A stretch of DNA of 64,000 nucleotides, taken from NCBI RefSeq assembly GCF_002906155.1, contig NZ_MUJK01000014.1, positions 62,001 through 126,000 of the forward strand, in the 5' to 3' direction. The stretch is from Pseudomonas laurylsulfativorans (lineage in GTDB: Bacteria > Pseudomonadota > Gammaproteobacteria > Pseudomonadales > Pseudomonadaceae). The position numbers were made by a program, and so were the translations under genes. This document shows positions 63,200 to 64,000 of the stretch, one piece after another. Under the pieces are notes generated by a model. That model ran no database searches, was not told the DNA's origin, and saw only the letters and a list, made by a program, of their open reading frames with translations. Position 1 is the first letter of the stretch. Each line of letters opens with the position of its first letter.

Positions 63200-64000
63200 A
63201 ACGCTGATACTCAACCCGTTTCGACAAATGGGTGTTGAGCGACTCGACAATGGTTTTCGAGCGCAGGGCGAGCAAGCTGAAGGAACCTGCATCGCCCATC
63301 CCATGGGAGGACTCGCAAAGTCCGTTGAGGTAGGTCGGCAAAGACCCGTCCAGATTGATCCGATAATCGCGGGCGGTTTGCATAGCGCCGTGACGTGTTG
63401 CCAGAGGGGCGAGTAGTGGAGGGTAGGGTTCTTCGCGCTCGCCGGTACCCAAATCGAGAAACCCTGTGGCCAGAATCACCAAGTCGAAGGTTTTTCGAAA
63501 GGTTTTTCCTTCCAGAAAATGCCGGCTCTGCAACTCGATACCTTCTGTTCCGGGTATGCAGGCGGTTATTTCATGGCATGTTTTGATCTCCAGCCAGTGC
63601 TCGCCGCGCAAGCTCTGCTCGTACCGCTTGATATAGAGCTGATTGAGTACATCGATGTCAGAAGCTGAATAGTTGGTGTAGAGCAGCTCCTGACGTAACC
63701 GGGTTTTATGCTCGGGGCTTGCACGGTGAAAAGCATCGACGAATTCGGGGAAATAGACTTCATCCGAAAAAGGACTCGTGTCTTTCTGTCGGTAACCGAA
63801 GTTTCGGGTGTAACCCACGACTTCCTTCACGGCCGCCTGCTCACTGACATGCAGCAATATCTCGACAGCGCTTTGGCTGCCTCCGATCACAGCCACACGA
63901 CATTGCCCGGCGGTGCGTTCGATGGTTTCTTGCAGAGCCGGCAGATAATGATTCAGATGTTGTATCCGAGCATCGACAAGTCCGGTGAAGGGCGCCGGGA
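63192..64000 (-). CDS. IucD/SidA/PvdA-like N-hydroxylating monooxygenase, partial
   Basis: The frame is open to the window edge, with 269 residues visible. The NADPH-binding AVIGGSQSAVEILLHV and the C-terminal VILATGF and SLLALRSKTIVESL motifs are those of lysine/ornithine N-monooxygenases. It would hydroxylate the side-chain amine of lysine, ornithine or a related compound. There are no siderophore synthetase genes in the window; instead three overlapping enzyme genes follow. Confidence 0.88.
   Translation of the reverse strand, partial: PAPFTGLVDARIQHLNHYLPALQETIERTAGQCRVAVIGGSQSAVEILLHVSEQAAVKEVVGYTRNFGYRQKDTSPFSDEVYFPEFVDAFHRASPEHKTRLRQELLYTNYSASDIDVLNQLYIKRYEQSLRGEHWLEIKTCHEITACIPGTEGIELQSRHFLEGKTFRKTFDLVILATGFLDLGTGEREEPYPPLLAPLATRHGAMQTARDYRINLDGSLPTYLNGLCESSHGMGDAGSFSLLALRSKTIVESLNTHLSKRVEYQRYA

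Overview
The window looks like a stretch of chromosome from a Pseudomonas of the P. fluorescens group. The evidence is the gene content (arcDABC, the edd-glk-gltR-gtrS-gltBFGK-oprB-hexR-zwf-pgl-eda glucose block, tandem fadD genes, an Hxu-type heme system), high GC, and 21 REP/REPIN repeat loci of the kind typical of this group. No rRNA, tRNA, CRISPR array, prophage or intact insertion sequence was seen.

Layout. 0-8.3 kb: the first bases of a TyrR/PhhR-like regulator, then the arginine deiminase operon arcD-arcA-arcB-arcC (minus strand) with a small DUF5064-like gene. A divergent second arcD paralogue overlaps an AlkA-type glycosylase gene. 8.4-12.7 kb: a CaiB/BaiF CoA-transferase, a dCache chemoreceptor and a YbaN-like membrane protein. 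12.8-17.9 kb: heme acquisition, with heme oxygenase, a TonB receptor carrying an STN domain, a FecR-like anti-sigma and a FecI-like sigma with a Fur box in front. 17.9-37.6 kb: methylglyoxal synthase and the glucose catabolic and uptake regulon (gap, edd, glk, GltR/GtrS, AGE epimerase, gltBFGK, oprB, mutarotase, hexR, zwf, pgl, eda). 37.7-57.5 kb: ordinary metabolic and stress genes, among them a class V aminotransferase, MaoC hydratase, lipase, fadD2/fadD1, CsbD, YihY, peptide deformylase, desaturase, an ECF sigma coupled to an OpuAC-type binding protein, two GSTs and a BdlA-like PAS receptor. A small DUF6124-like gene follows a highly structured leader. 57.6-64 kb: a lower-GC accessory block. 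A LysR regulator is divergent from an isocitrate-lyase-superfamily lyase and a DASS transporter. These face a tightly overlapping minus-strand operon of an IucD/SidA/PvdA-like N-hydroxylase (cut by the window end), a DadA-like FAD oxidoreductase, a PaiB-like FMN protein and a tautomerase.

How it works together. Outer-membrane OprB and GltBFGK bring glucose in, Glk/Zwf/Pgl/Edd/Eda run the Entner-Doudoroff pathway, and Gap feeds lower glycolysis. HexR-type operators (TTGT-N7-ACAA) lie before gap and edd, repeated GTNAC half-sites lie before the AGE gene and gltB, and Hfq/Crc-type AANAANAA motifs sit at several ribosome binding sites. In the heme block, Fur would gate the sigma gene, and a shared 37-bp promoter architecture in front of both hemO and the receptor gene would let that sigma switch uptake and heme cleavage together.

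Most noteworthy: (1) the leader of the DUF6124-like gene folds on paper into a 16-bp-stem three-way junction whose second hairpin loop pairs over 9 nt with the Shine-Dalgarno region of the gene; (2) the terminal four-gene N-hydroxylase/oxidase/PaiB/tautomerase operon, whose pathway I cannot name; (3) the shared heme-sigma promoters; (4) the paired GTNAC operator arrays.
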